From Bacillus subtilis (lineage in GTDB: Bacteria; Pseudomonadota; Alphaproteobacteria; Rhizobiales; Rhizobiaceae), in the NCBI GenBank assembly GCA_021733665.1, contig JAHREI010000002.1:186001-250000 (forward strand): 64,000 nt of DNA. Reading direction: 5' to 3'. Below are positions 49,204 to 58,263 of the stretch, one piece after another. A program made the position numbers and the translations under genes. The notes beneath the pieces are model-generated. The model saw only the letters and a program-made list of their open reading frames with translations, searched no databases and was not told the origin of the DNA. Position 1 is the first letter of the stretch. Each line of letters opens with the position of its first letter.

Positions 49204-49263
49204 ACCTGTTCTGCCCGTAAATGCAGGTTTATTATGGTGATGGACAGGCGAAGGATGAAGGCA

Positions 49264-49713
49264 ATGGCATCTCAAACCAAGGCTATGCAGAAAAAAATAT
49301 CTGTCGTGGATAGTGATGAAACTCAAAAAACTGTCCCGCTGCTGGCAGACACCGCCGGATTCGCAACGGATGAAGACGGCACTTGTCCGATCCGCGAAGT
49401 TCTGGATCGCGTTGGGGATACATGGAGCCTGCTGGTTATTCTCAATCTGCAACAGGGCACAGTGCGGTTTAATGCGCTGCGCCGTCTGATTGAAGGTATT
49501 TCGCAACGTATGCTGACAGTGACTTTGCGCTCGTTAGAGCGTGACGGTTTGGTGTTGCGTATTGTGCGCCCGACTTCGCCGCCGGAAGTGGAATATTCGC
49601 TGACGCCGCTTGGTATGTCGCTGGCCAAGCCGATTGATAGTCTGGGGCAATGGGCCGTTGATAATCGTCATATGATGCGCGAAGAGCGTGCGCGCTTTGA
49701 TGCTCAACAGTGA
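49264..49713 (+). CDS. HxlR-family transcriptional regulator
   Basis: A 149-residue winged-helix repressor of the HxlR family. The core T-C-P-I-R-E-V-L-D-R-V-G-D-T-W-S-L-L-V-I-L starts at Thr40, with the conserved redox-type cysteine at Cys41. RRLIEGISQRMLTVTLRSLERDGLV is the recognition region. Several in-frame starts exist upstream; ATG 49264 is chosen because AAGG lies in front and family N-termini are short. The 40-residue head before the core is longer than usual. It probably regulates the divergent oxidoreductase and itself. Confidence 0.85.
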   Translation: MASQTKAMQKKISVVDSDETQKTVPLLADTAGFATDEDGTCPIREVLDRVGDTWSLLVILNLQQGTVRFNALRRLIEGISQRMLTVTLRSLERDGLVLRIVRPTSPPEVEYSLTPLGMSLAKPIDSLGQWAVDNRHMMREERARFDAQQ

Positions 49714-49755
49714 TGAGACCGGCATTCCATTCTTAACAATGTAAATACTCGGCAG

Positions 49756-50064
49756 CTATTCGACATAAAACAGCAAAAGCAATGCAACCAGCATGGCCGG
49801 CACAAGACATAGCGCAGACATGTTCAGAATTGCGGTCACCGGCTGCTGCAATGATGCATTCTTTTTATAGCGTGCAGATGCTTGGAACGATTTTACACAT
49901 TGGTAGATAACCAGATAGCCGCCCATGGCGATCAGTCCGAGTGTCCAGCCTGACAGGATAGTTTGTGTCGGCTGTCCCGGAACGCCGATGATCCACGGAA
50001 TAATCAGAAGTCCGCAAATAGCTGCAATCAAATCCGGATAGAAGCGTATAATGAGTTTTGTCAT
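49756..50064 (-). CDS. small integral membrane protein, unknown
   Basis: Predicted 102-residue membrane protein beginning MTKLIIRFYPDLIAAICGLL, with three or four hydrophobic segments, a central cytoplasmic loop KSFQASARYKKNASLQ, and a C-terminal helix ALCLVPAMLVALLLLF. The chosen ATG is complementary to 50062-50064; the frame is open for another 25 codons upstream, where the composition is polar and no ribosome site is seen. No family recognised. The gene stands alone. Confidence 0.6.
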   Translation of the reverse strand: MTKLIIRFYPDLIAAICGLLIIPWIIGVPGQPTQTILSGWTLGLIAMGGYLVIYQCVKSFQASARYKKNASLQQPVTAILNMSALCLVPAMLVALLLLFYVE

Positions 50065-50222
50065 ATTCAGATGCTCTCTGTCCGGACGCATTTTGAAATC
50101 TGTGCTATCGGTTTTGAACTGAAATTCAGAACCATACAAGCAGCTATAGCCTTAGCAGTGCTCTGGTTTTGCCGATATCCGGCGATTTAGCATTTGATTT
50201 GCAGCAGTCTGAGCCTCAGGCC

Positions 50223-50251
50223 TTGACAACAATGGCTCCCACTCCTTAAAA
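50223..50251 (+). promoter_or_regulatory. sigma70-type promoter for rpsD
   Basis: TTGACA (50223-50228), 17-base spacer, TTAAAA (50246-50251). This gives a leader of about 180 bases. No other feature is evident in the 50065-50437 gap. Confidence 0.65.
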
Positions 50252-50437
50252 GCCGCTCAGGATTTCAGGGCATCTTCGCAGATTCCCTGTATCTGTAGAC
50301 GTGTCCCGTGAATAATTGCCTCATTCGCTGTTGCAATGTTCTGTCAGTCTTCTCAGTGAGAGGACAGAGGAGGGCGCGTTTCCTTCGAGCGAGGCAGATA
50401 AGCTGCCGCGCCGGTATCACTTATAAAGGGAAATGCG

Positions 50438-51055
50438 ATGAGTAAGCGCGAATCTTCCAAATATAAAATTGACCGCCGTCTTGGCGAAAACATCTGGGGT
50501 CGTCCTAAATCCCCGGTAAACCGTCGTGAATACGGTCCAGGTCAGCACGGTCAGCGCCGTAAGGGCAAGCTCTCCGACTTCGGTATTCAGCTGCGCGCAA
50601 AGCAGAAGCTGAAAGGCTTCTACGGCGATATCTCCGAAAAGCAGTTCCGTAAAACTTACGAAGAAGCTGCTCGTCGTAAAGGCGATACCGGTGAAAACCT
50701 GATCGGTCTGCTGGAAAGCCGTCTGGACGCAGTTGTATACCGCGCCAAGTTCGTACCGACCATCTTTGCTGCCCGTCAGTTCATCAACCACGGTCACGTA
50801 AACGTAAACGGTCGTCGCGTTAACATTCAGTCCTACCGCCTGAAGGCTGGTGACGTTGTTGAAGTTCGCGAAAAGTCCAAGCAGCTGGTTATCGTTCTCG
50901 AAGCTATCCAGCTCGCAGAACGCGATGTTCCTGACTACATCGTTGCTGATCACGGCAAACTGACTGCAACATACAGCCGCGTTCCAGGTCTGTCCGACGT
51001 TCCTTACGCCGTTCAGATGGAACCAAATCTGGTTGTTGAATATTACTCCCGTTAA
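50438..51055 (+). CDS. rpsD: 30S ribosomal protein S4
   Basis: S4 starts assembly of the 30S body and helps mRNA unwinding. The 205-residue protein has the N-terminal S4 domain ([26 protein letters not shown], without the zinc cysteines), then the RNA-binding S4 fold with [14 protein letters not shown] and [30 protein letters not shown] lies before the ATG. It is a single gene with its own promoter and terminator, as usual for alphaproteobacteria. Confidence 0.97.
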   Translation: MSKRESSKYKIDRRLGENIWGRPKSPVNRREYGPGQHGQRRKGKLSDFGIQLRAKQKLKGFYGDISEKQFRKTYEEAARRKGDTGENLIGLLESRLDAVVYRAKFVPTIFAARQFINHGHVNVNGRRVNIQSYRLKAGDVVEVREKSKQLVIVLEAIQLAERDVPDYIVADHGKLTATYSRVPGLSDVPYAVQMEPNLVVEYYSR

Positions 51056-51091
51056 TCGTGAGTATGGCGGAATTTTCCGCTGTGAATTCAG

Positions 51092-51122
51092 AGCCGCTGC
51101 GATATTTCGCGGCGGCTTTTTT
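51092..51122 (+). terminator. Rho-independent terminator of rpsD
   Basis: AGCCGCTGCGA (51092-51102) pairs, with one wobble, with TCGCGGCGGCT (51107-51117), followed by TTTTTT. Confidence 0.9.
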
Positions 51123-51211
51123 GTTTTGGATAAGCCATCTTCCCCTTTCATCAGGGGGCTGCCTTATGTATTGTCACGCAAACTGTAAGAAAAAATCTGG
51201 AGTGCAGGTCT

Positions 51212-51754
51212 ATGGCAGGCTCAGTCAATAAAGTTATTCTCGTTGGTAATCTCGGAGCGGATCCTGAAATCCGTCGTCTGAATTCCGGTGAGCCGGTTGC
51301 AAATCTGCGTATCGCAACATCCGAGAGCTGGCGCGACCGCCAGTCCGGTGAGCGCAAAGATAAAACCGAATGGCACAGCGTTGTGATTTTCAACGAAAAT
51401 CTGGCTAAGGTTGCCGAACAGTACCTGAAAAAAGGCGCTAAAGTTTACATCGAAGGTCAGCTGCAGACCCGTAAATGGACTGACCAGAACGGCAATGACA
51501 AATACACGACTGAAATCGTGTTGCAGAAATTCCGTGGTGAATTGCAAATGCTCGACAGCCGCGGTGAAGGTGGTGGCGGCGGTGGCCGTTTTGAAGGCAG
51601 CGGTAGCGGCGGCGATCGCTTTGGCGGCGGTTCATCCCGTGGCGGTGATTACGGCGGCAACAATAATAGCGGCGGTAATGATTTCGGCCGTTCCAGCCCG
51701 CAGCAGCAGTCCGGTGGTTTCAGCCATGATCTGGACGATGATATCCCGTTCTGA
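51212..51754 (+). CDS. ssb: single-stranded DNA-binding protein
   Basis: SSB coats single-stranded DNA in replication and repair. The 180-residue protein has the OB fold in residues 1-110 ([40 protein letters not shown]), a long Gly/Ser/Asn-rich linker and the conserved acidic tip D-L-D-D-D-I-P-F, which recruits partner proteins. GGAG is upstream of the ATG. No GTTC-N7-GTTC LexA site of alphaproteobacteria was found in the 90-base upstream region. Confidence 0.97.
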   Translation: MAGSVNKVILVGNLGADPEIRRLNSGEPVANLRIATSESWRDRQSGERKDKTEWHSVVIFNENLAKVAEQYLKKGAKVYIEGQLQTRKWTDQNGNDKYTTEIVLQKFRGELQMLDSRGEGGGGGGRFEGSGSGGDRFGGGSSRGGDYGGNNNSGGNDFGRSSPQQQSGGFSHDLDDDIPF

Positions 51755-51771
51755 GGCTATCTGTTTCAAAT

Positions 51772-51799
51772 AAAAGCCCGCGTTTATCGCGGGCTTTTT
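51772..51799. terminator. terminator between ssb and marC
   Basis: AAAAGCCCGCG (51772-51782) and CGCGGGCTTTTT (51788-51799), with T-runs on both sides for these convergent genes. Confidence 0.9.
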
Positions 51800-51804
51800 G
51801 TTGT

Positions 51805-52437
51805 TCAGGCTCCGGTGATCAGAGAGCGGACACCGTCGGCCACAAATTGCACAGCCAGAGCCGCAAGGATCACGCCGAGGAGGCGGGTGAGGATGGAGCG
51901 GCCTGTTTCCCCTAAAAAGCGGTCAACGCGCTCTGCGAGTAAAAATACGACATAGGAAATCAGAATACAGGCAAGCAAAATGCCGAGCAGTGCAAGTCTG
52001 GTGCCTATGGTCGGGAAACTGCCGCCAAGCAGCACTGTAGCTGAGATCGCGCCCGGACCTGCAATCAGCGGAATGGCCAGCGGAAACGCTGCAACATTGC
52101 GGATATGGTCTTTGGTAATTGCAACCGTTGCACTTTTCTCATGGCGCTCCTGACGCCGTTCAAAGATCATCTCAAAAGCAATCCAGAACAGCAGTAGGCC
52201 ACCGGCAACGCGGAAAGCGCCAAGCGTGATGCCGAACATCATCAGAATTTGTGCACCGGCAATGGCGAAAAGTGCCAGAATGATAAAGCCGATAATACTC
52301 GCGCGCTTGGCAACCTGCGCTCTCTCGCGGCGATCCATACCGGTGGTAACCGCCAGAAACAGCGGCGCAAGACCCGGCGGATCAATTGTGACGAGCAATG
52401 TGACAAAGGCGCTGAATAGACTGTCGTAAAAGCTCAT
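51805..52437 (-). CDS. MarC family (UPF0056) integral membrane protein
   Basis: A 210-residue six-helix inner-membrane protein of the MarC/NAAT family. It begins MSFYDSLFSAFVTLLVTIDPPGLAPLFLAVTTGM, whose I-D-P-P-G-L-A-P motif is diagnostic, and has a second repeat with FPLAIPLIAGPGAIS. Its function is not settled; older links to multiple drug resistance are not supported. GGGGA lies before the ATG complementary to 52435-52437; 16 in-frame codons upstream are excluded. Confidence 0.92.
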   Translation of the reverse strand: MSFYDSLFSAFVTLLVTIDPPGLAPLFLAVTTGMDRRERAQVAKRASIIGFIILALFAIAGAQILMMFGITLGAFRVAGGLLLFWIAFEMIFERRQERHEKSATVAITKDHIRNVAAFPLAIPLIAGPGAISATVLLGGSFPTIGTRLALLGILLACILISYVVFLLAERVDRFLGETGRSILTRLLGVILAALAVQFVADGVRSLITGA

Positions 52438-52763
52438 CTGTGTCCCCGTTTTTATGTTTATGTCGCTATTACCATGATTATGCATGGCTTTATATTACCT
52501 GTGCAAGATGTGTTATTGCACAAGGCGCTCTGGTCTGCGAACGGTCTGGAATACCGATACGGAGGCTGGTTTTTACAGTTCGTGCAAATAATCACGGATT
52601 TGCCGTTTAAATCCGCGATTATTTGCCTTTGTGATGGAAAAAAATGCACATTTGGTGTGTATGAAAGCCGCTGCGTGGCAGTCGAAATTTCGTGATTTTG
52701 ATGTTATGGGATAGAGTATAATCAACCAAAACTAATCGATTCTTTACGAAAGATATTTGAATA

Positions 52764-55565
52764 GTGACAGACCTTACTCCGCCGCCCGGTTCAGACGAAT
52801 TTAACGGTATTGAACCGATTTCTATTGTGGAGGAGATGCAGCGGTCCTACCTCGATTACGCGATGAGCGTTATCGTCAGCCGCGCGCTTCCTGATGTTCG
52901 TGACGGGTTGAAGCCGGTTCACCGGCGTATTCTCCATGCCATGAATGAAATGGGGCTTGCCTGGAACCGCTCCTACCGTAAATCTGCCGGTGTCGTCGGT
53001 GAAGTGATGGGTAAATACCATCCGCACGGTGACGCCTCGATTTATGACGCATTGGTGCGTATGGCGCAGGACTTTTCCATGCGCGAGCCGCTGGTTGACG
53101 GGCAGGGGAACTTCGGTTCCGTTGACGGCGACAGTGCTGCGGCTATGCGTTATACCGAGTGCCGTCTGGAAAAAGTTTCTTCGGTTCTGCTTGAAGATAT
53201 CGACAAAGACACGGTTGATTTTCAGGACAACTATGATGGTCGCGAACAGGAGCCTAAAGTGCTTCCGGCGCGCTATCCGAACCTGCTGGTCAATGGTTCC
53301 GGCGGTATTGCCGTTGGTATGGCCACCAATATTCCGCCGCATAACTTGGGTGAAGTGATCAATGGCTGTATTGCCCTGATCGACAATCCTGAAATGTCGC
53401 TGGAAGAAATGATTGAGATCATTCCGGGGCCGGATTTCCCGACCGGTGGTCTGATTCTCGGTCGTGCAGGCATTTATTCTGCTTATAGCACCGGTCGCGG
53501 TTCTGTGCTGATGCGTGGTCGCGTGACGATTGAGCCAATGCGCAATGACCGTGAATCCATCGTGATCACGGAAATTCCGTATCAGGTCAATAAAGCGACC
53601 ATGATCGAGAAAATGGCTGAATTGGTACGCGACAAGCGTATTGAAGGGATTTCTGATCTGCGTGACGAGTCCGACCGTGAAGGTTACCGCGTTGTTGTTG
53701 AACTCAAACGCGATGCCAATGCGGATGTGATCCTCAATCAGTTGTATCGTTACACACCGCTGCAAACCTCTTTCGGCTGCAATATGGTGGCACTGAATGG
53801 TGGTAAGCCGCAGCTGCTGACGCTGATGGAAGTGTTGAATGCATTCGTGCATTTCCGTGAGGAAGTTGTCAGCCGCCGTACCAAGTTCCTGCTGAATAAA
53901 GCCCGCGAACGCGCACATGTCTTGGTTGGTCTGGCGATTGCTGTTGCCAATATTGACGAAGTGATTGCGCTGATCCGCCGTGCGCCGGATCCGGCAACTG
54001 CACGCGAACAGTTGATGACACGCCGCTGGCCGGCTGCTGATATTGCGCCTCTTATCCGTTTGATCGACGACCCGCGCCATGTGCTGAACGACGATAATAC
54101 CTATAATCTGTCTGAAGAGCAGGCTCGTGCAATTCTGGAGCTGCGTTTGCAGCGCCTGACAGCGCTTGGCCGTGACGAAATCGCTGATGAACTCAACAAG
54201 ATCGGCGAAGAAATCAAAGATTATCTGGCAATTCTCGCATCCCGTGAACGTATTCTCGGCATTGTGAAGGATGAGCTGACTGCTGTTCGTGATGAGTTCG
54301 CAACGCCACGCCGCACAGAACTGACACTTGGCGGCGCCGATATGGATGATGAAGACCTCATCGCCCGTGAAGATATGGTCGTTACTGTCAGCCATGCCGG
54401 TTACATCAAGCGCGTACCGCTGAACACCTATCGTGCGCAGCGCCGCGGCGGCAAAGGCCGCTCAGGTATGGCGACGAAGGACGAGGATTTCGTTACCCGT
54501 CTGTTTGTGGCCAATACCCATACGCCGGTGCTGTTCTTCTCCTCACGCGGTATTGTTTATAAAGAAAAAGTATGGCGTCTGCCGATCGGTACGCCGCAAT
54601 CTCGCGGTAAGGCATTGATTAATATGCTGCCTTTGCAGCAGGGTGAGCGTATCACCACGATCATGCCATTGCCTGAGGATGAGGCAAGCTGGGCAGAGCT
54701 CGACGTGATGTTCGCGACAACTCGCGGTACAGTACGTCGTAACAAGTTGTCTGATTTCGTTCAGGTGAACCGCAACGGTAAGATTGCGATGAAACTGGAA
54801 GAAGAGGGTGATGAAATCCTCTCGGTTGATACTTGTACGGTCAATGACGACGTGTTGCTCACCGCTGCCGGTGGCCAGTGTATCCGTTTCCGTGTGGATG
54901 ATGTTCGTGTTTTTGCCGGTCGTAATTCGATTGGTGTGCGCGGTATCAATCTGGCGGATGGCGATAAAGTTATCTCCATGGCTATTCTTGAGCATGTGGA
55001 AGCAACACCGGCCGAGCGTACAGCCTATCTGAAGCGCGCAATTGCGGAACGCCGCAGCCTTGGTTCGGATGATGTGGAAGATATCGCAGTCGTCGGTGAA
55101 GACGTAACCGAAGATACAGAACTGAATGATGAGCGCTATGAAGAGCTGAAAGCTCATGAGCAGACTGTTCTGACAGTCAGCGAGTTCGGTTACGGCAAGC
55201 GTTCTTCCTCCTATGAATTCCGTATTTCCGGTCGTGGCGGTAAGGGTATCCGTGCAACTGATACATCGAAGACGGATGAAATCGGTGCGCTGGTTGCGCT
55301 CTTCCCGGTTGAAGCAAGCGACCAGATCCTGCTGGTGTCGGATGGTGGTCAGCTGATCCGTGTGCCGGTTGGCGGTATTCGTATTGCCGGTCGTTCCACC
55401 AAGGGGGTGACAATCTTCAATACCGCTGATGGTGAAAAGGTTGTGTCGGTAGAACGTATTTCTGAGACAGATGACGAAGAGGATGAAACCTCGGAAACCG
55501 CCGGTGATCAGGCACCGGTTCAGGAAACTACCCCGGCGGGTGGTGATGAACCTGCTGCTGAATAA
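52764..55565 (+). CDS. gyrA: DNA gyrase subunit A
   Basis: GyrA is the DNA-cutting subunit of gyrase. The 933-residue protein starts with GTG at 52764 ([15 protein letters not shown]). The winged-helix site with catalytic Tyr130 is in [10 protein letters not shown]. The quinolone region reads HGDASIYD, with Ala91 at the position of E. coli Ser83 and Asp95 at Asp87. The GyrA-box is QRRGGKG in the C-terminal beta-pinwheel, which carries an alphaproteobacterial insert rich in Glu/Asp, and the tail is acidic. Confidence 0.97.
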   Translation: MTDLTPPPGSDEFNGIEPISIVEEMQRSYLDYAMSVIVSRALPDVRDGLKPVHRRILHAMNEMGLAWNRSYRKSAGVVGEVMGKYHPHGDASIYDALVRMAQDFSMREPLVDGQGNFGSVDGDSAAAMRYTECRLEKVSSVLLEDIDKDTVDFQDNYDGREQEPKVLPARYPNLLVNGSGGIAVGMATNIPPHNLGEVINGCIALIDNPEMSLEEMIEIIPGPDFPTGGLILGRAGIYSAYSTGRGSVLMRGRVTIEPMRNDRESIVITEIPYQVNKATMIEKMAELVRDKRIEGISDLRDESDREGYRVVVELKRDANADVILNQLYRYTPLQTSFGCNMVALNGGKPQLLTLMEVLNAFVHFREEVVSRRTKFLLNKARERAHVLVGLAIAVANIDEVIALIRRAPDPATAREQLMTRRWPAADIAPLIRLIDDPRHVLNDDNTYNLSEEQARAILELRLQRLTALGRDEIADELNKIGEEIKDYLAILASRERILGIVKDELTAVRDEFATPRRTELTLGGADMDDEDLIAREDMVVTVSHAGYIKRVPLNTYRAQRRGGKGRSGMATKDEDFVTRLFVANTHTPVLFFSSRGIVYKEKVWRLPIGTPQSRGKALINMLPLQQGERITTIMPLPEDEASWAELDVMFATTRGTVRRNKLSDFVQVNRNGKIAMKLEEEGDEILSVDTCTVNDDVLLTAAGGQCIRFRVDDVRVFAGRNSIGVRGINLADGDKVISMAILEHVEATPAERTAYLKRAIAERRSLGSDDVEDIAVVGEDVTEDTELNDERYEELKAHEQTVLTVSEFGYGKRSSSYEFRISGRGGKGIRATDTSKTDEIGALVALFPVEASDQILLVSDGGQLIRVPVGGIRIAGRSTKGVTIFNTADGEKVVSVERISETDDEEDETSETAGDQAPVQETTPAGGDEPAAE

Positions 55566-55575
55566 GCTTTAACAC

Positions 55576-55610
55576 AAAAACGCCCTGTCAATTTTGACAG
55601 GGCGTTTTTT
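55576..55610 (+). terminator. Rho-independent terminator of gyrA
   Basis: AAAAACGCCCTGTCA (55576-55590), loop ATTT, TGACAGGGCGTTTTT (55595-55609): a 15-bp perfect stem. Confidence 0.95.
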
Positions 55611-55627
55611 AATGCCATGACGATAAA

Positions 55628-55658
55628 GAAAAAAGGCGGTGTCTTCTCACACCGCCTT
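55628..55658 (-). terminator. terminator of the 59-residue membrane protein gene
   Basis: AAGGCGGTGT (55633-55642) and ACACCGCCTT (55649-55658). Read on the minus strand the stem is followed by a T-run (complement of the A-run at 55628-55634), so it serves minus-strand transcription convergent with gyrA. Confidence 0.8.
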
Positions 55659-55767
55659 GAATAAAAGCCTGGACTGGAGGTTCCGGCTGCAACTTCCCTC
55701 TAATCTAGAGGGGTATTTTGAATGTATTTAGGCCTGAATTGGGCAAAACCAAGATATCTCACTTTGT

Positions 55768-55947
55768 TCAGGCATGTGTAATGCGTTTTGATCGCGTGCC
55801 CCGTGCAACACGTCGCACGGAACGCAGGTCGAAAGCAGACTTCTGGTTGTTAAATCGTCTTGAAGCACTTTCTTCGATCATCAGGATAATGGCTGCAAAC
55901 ATCATCGCGACGATCATTGAGATTGCGAGAATAAATAGCATCATCAT
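55768..55947 (-). CDS. 59-residue single-pass membrane protein
   Basis: A short frame with three adjacent ATGs (first complementary to 55945-55947) codes M-M-M-L-F-I-L-A-I-S-M-I-V-A-M-M-F, then A-A-I-I-L-M-I. One transmembrane helix over residues 3-24 is followed by a basic soluble tail of 35 residues containing seven arginines (R-S-V-R-R-V-A-R-G). AAAGGA lies 5 bases before the first ATG, and a minus-strand terminator is in the right place downstream. No family recognised. Ribosome site, terminator and amphipathic design together make it credible. Confidence 0.7.
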   Translation of the reverse strand: MMMLFILAISMIVAMMFAAIILMIEESASRRFNNQKSAFDLRSVRRVARGTRSKRITHA

Positions 55948-56173
55948 AGTATCCTTTCGCTTATATTACGCACAAGCGAGACAAAGGTTGCATAAAAACT
56001 TTCATTTTATGGTGTGGAGAGGCGATGCACGCCTTATGATATTTGTATTATAGGCGCTTATCAGTGAAATCTTACTGACAGCCGTATTCATGCTAGGTTC
56101 ACTTTGCGAACCCGTAAACTTGTGCTTTTGATGTAAGACTACGGCTTAGATAAAGGTGTAAGTATCGTTTGAT

Positions 56174-56284
56174 TTAGAGCGCATTCCGAAAAGTGCGAAG
56201 CGGTTTTCGGGATAAAATGCGCGTAAAAACAAAAAAAGATAGAGCGGTTTCAACGCTTCAATATTAACTGAAACCGCTCTAAAC
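56174..56284. repeat. ABC-type palindromic intergenic repeat of rhizobia
   Basis: Two palindromic blocks: AGAGCGCATTCCG...AATGCGC (about 56176-56222) with inner CCGAAAA/TTTTCGG, a short A-rich link, and AGAGCGGTTTCA/TGAAACCGCTCT (56241-56282). This plan and wording match the mosaic A-B-C palindromes scattered in Rhizobium/Brucella genomes, as I recall them. The remainder of the 55948-56340 gap shows nothing else. Confidence 0.75.
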
Positions 56285-56340
56285 AAATGAACCACTTCCG
56301 GTGATTGAAATCTGCGAACAGAATGATTAACTCAGTAGCC

Positions 56341-56835
56341 ATGAAAACAGCTCTCTATGCAGGATCGTTTGATCCGGTCACCAATGGTCATCTTGATGTT
56401 CTGCGCGGAGCCCTCGGGCTTGCCGATAAGGTGATTGTTGCCATCGGCGTTCATCCGGGGAAAACTCCGATGTTCAGCTTTGAGGAACGTGTCGCTTTGT
56501 TGCGCGAGGCCGGAGAGCAGGCTTTCGGTTCTGATAACAGCCGTATTGATTATACGAGTTTCAGTGGTCTGGTGGTTGATACTGCCAAGAGCCATAATGC
56601 AACGCTGATGATCCGCGGTTTGCGCGATGCCACAGATTTCGACTATGAAATGCAGATGGCCGGTATGAATGCAGGCATGGTGCCGGAAATTCAGACGGTG
56701 TTTTTGCCTGCTTCCCCGCATGTGCGTTTTATTACTGCCACACTGGTGCGCCAGATTGCGGCAATGGGGGGCGATGTCAGCCGGTTTGTACCGCCTGTTA
56801 TTGAAAACGCCCTTCGCACAAAGCTCAAAAAATAA
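56341..56835 (+). CDS. coaD: pantetheine-phosphate adenylyltransferase
   Basis: CoaD makes dephospho-CoA from 4'-phosphopantetheine and ATP. The 164-residue protein begins [21 protein letters not shown], with the T/HxGH nucleotidyltransferase motif in TNGH, and carries the second ATP motif near its end ([15 protein letters not shown]). The ATG at 56341 is chosen from family length; two more in-frame ATGs lie 6 and 12 codons upstream, and no strong ribosome site decides. It starts a run of housekeeping genes, coaD to tgt, on the plus strand. Confidence 0.95.
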   Translation: MKTALYAGSFDPVTNGHLDVLRGALGLADKVIVAIGVHPGKTPMFSFEERVALLREAGEQAFGSDNSRIDYTSFSGLVVDTAKSHNATLMIRGLRDATDFDYEMQMAGMNAGMVPEIQTVFLPASPHVRFITATLVRQIAAMGGDVSRFVPPVIENALRTKLKK

Positions 56836-56859
56836 GATCAGCCTTAAACAGGAAAAATC

Positions 56860-57459
56860 ATGTCCTTTTTGCGTAAATTACTGGCCGTTACGGCTTTTCT
56901 CGCATTTTCAGCCACTGCCGCATTACAGCCAGCTAATGCGCAGGCTGCTGATCCGGAAAATACCGTGGTTCTTACCCTGAAAGACGGTGATGTAACGATT
57001 GCATTGCGTCCTGATCTGGCACCGAAACATGCCGAACAGATCAAAAAGCTTGTACGTGACGGTGCTTATAACGGTGTTGTTTTCCACCGCGTGATTGACG
57101 GTTTCATGGCACAGACCGGTGACGTGGAATTCGGTAATGCAGATAAGGGCTATAATCCGGGTCGTGCAGGCACCGGCGGTTCTTCTTACGGCAATATTCC
57201 GGCAGAGTTCTCCAAAGAACCTTTTGTTCGCGGCACAGTCGGCATGGCGCGCAGCTCCGCTCCGAATTCTGCAAATTCGCAGTTTTTCATCATGTTTGAC
57301 GAAGGTTCCTTCCTGAATGGCCAGTATACCGTTGTCGGTCAGGTCACCAGTGGCATGGAAGTCGTCGATAAAATCAAAAAAGGCAGCAAATCTGCCAATG
57401 GTGCAGTTGATAATCCTGACCGTATCGTTAAAGCCATTGTTCTGGCTGATCGTAAATAA
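56860..57459 (+). CDS. ppiA: periplasmic cyclophilin-type peptidyl-prolyl isomerase
   Basis: The 199-residue product has a signal peptide (MSFLRKLLAVTAFLAFSATAA, cleavage likely after A-N-A near residue 28) and a single cyclophilin domain. GVVFHRVIDGFMAQTGD and GMARSSAPNSANSQFFIMF are the catalytic core. It assists folding of periplasmic or outer-membrane proteins. AGGA precedes the ATG. A cytoplasmic paralogue lies 160 bases downstream, and the two keep the same FHRVIDGFMAQTGD block. Confidence 0.94.
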   Translation: MSFLRKLLAVTAFLAFSATAALQPANAQAADPENTVVLTLKDGDVTIALRPDLAPKHAEQIKKLVRDGAYNGVVFHRVIDGFMAQTGDVEFGNADKGYNPGRAGTGGSSYGNIPAEFSKEPFVRGTVGMARSSAPNSANSQFFIMFDEGSFLNGQYTVVGQVTSGMEVVDKIKKGSKSANGAVDNPDRIVKAIVLADRK

Positions 57460-57464
57460 AAATA

Positions 57465-57500
57465 AGAATGCTTTTTGTTAGGCGAAAAGCATTCTGTTTG
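57465..57500 (+). terminator. terminator-like hairpin between the two cyclophilin genes
   Basis: AGAATGCTTTT (57465-57475) pairs with AAAAGCATTCT (57485-57495), followed by GTTTG. A second AACGGG/CCCGTT hairpin follows near 57530. Confidence 0.65.
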
Positions 57501-57621
57501 TGACTTACGCATTATCCAATGAACCTGAACGGGATGAGATGCCCGTTCCGGCTTTGCAGGAAATGCACAAATTCTAACAGGACTGCCATTGAGCAGTCTG
57601 ACAATATACAGGAGAGGCCCT

Positions 57622-58128
57622 ATGGCTTATAAAGATCCGGAAAATACACTGGTACTGGAAACCACCAAGGGTACTGTTGCAATCGAACTTTATCCTGATC
57701 TGGCACCAGGTCACGTTGCCCGTATTAAAGAACTGGCTCGTGAAGGCGCTTATGACGGTGTTGTATTCCACCGCGTTATCGATGGTTTCATGGCGCAGAC
57801 CGGTGACGTGAAGTTCGGTAAGCAGGGTGGTTCCAGCTTCAATCCATCCCGCGCCGGTATGGGCGGTTCGGACAAGCCTGACCTGAAGGCAGAATTCACC
57901 AACACCAAGCACGTACGCGGTACCTGCTCGATGGCACGCAGCCAGAACCCGAACTCGGCTAACTCCCAGTTCTATATCTGCTTTGCTGATGCTCCTTGGC
58001 TGGATCGCCAGTACTCCGTATGGGGTCAGGTTATCGAAGGCATGGACAATGTCGACAAAATCAAGCGTGGTGAGCCGGTAACTGATCCGGATTCAATTAC
58101 GACAGCTAAGATTGCAGCTGATCTGTAA
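57622..58128 (+). CDS. ppiB: cytoplasmic cyclophilin-type peptidyl-prolyl isomerase
   Basis: A 168-residue cyclophilin without signal peptide, starting MAYKDPENTLVLETTKGTVAIEL. The active-site residues lie in VVFHRVIDGFMAQTGDVKFG and CSMARSQNPNSANSQFYICF. AGGAGAGG stands just before the ATG at 57622. It probably arose with its neighbour by duplication, since the core blocks agree closely. A terminator follows before queA. Confidence 0.95.
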   Translation: MAYKDPENTLVLETTKGTVAIELYPDLAPGHVARIKELAREGAYDGVVFHRVIDGFMAQTGDVKFGKQGGSSFNPSRAGMGGSDKPDLKAEFTNTKHVRGTCSMARSQNPNSANSQFYICFADAPWLDRQYSVWGQVIEGMDNVDKIKRGEPVTDPDSITTAKIAADL

Positions 58129-58150
58129 TCTGTCAGCTTGCTGATTTGAG

Positions 58151-58192
58151 GGGCGTGTTATGGTTCAATCCGTAACGCGCCCTTTATTTTTT
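58151..58192 (+). terminator. Rho-independent terminator before queA
   Basis: GGGCGTGTTA (58151-58160) and TAACGCGCCC (58173-58182), with one wobble pair, followed by TTTATTTTTT. Confidence 0.85.
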
Positions 58193-58263
58193 GCCCGCTG
58201 TTCTGTATGGCAGGGCAATGCGAATTTTAGAAAAATTTGAACTCTCTGAAATTGAGGCCAGTG

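Noticed and set aside
51125-51211. LexA (SOS) box upstream of ssb
   Set aside because: No GTTC-N7-GTTC was found; a GTTC-N5-GTTC near 43535 before dnaE has the wrong spacing.
52791-54395. 534-codon minus-strand frame opposite gyrA
   Set aside because: Antisense shadow of gyrA with biased composition (many His, Asn, Arg) and no recognisable motif.
55718-56053. 111-codon plus-strand frame between gyrA and coaD
   Set aside because: Antisense to the 59-residue membrane protein, which has a ribosome site and a terminator; the plus-strand frame has neither.
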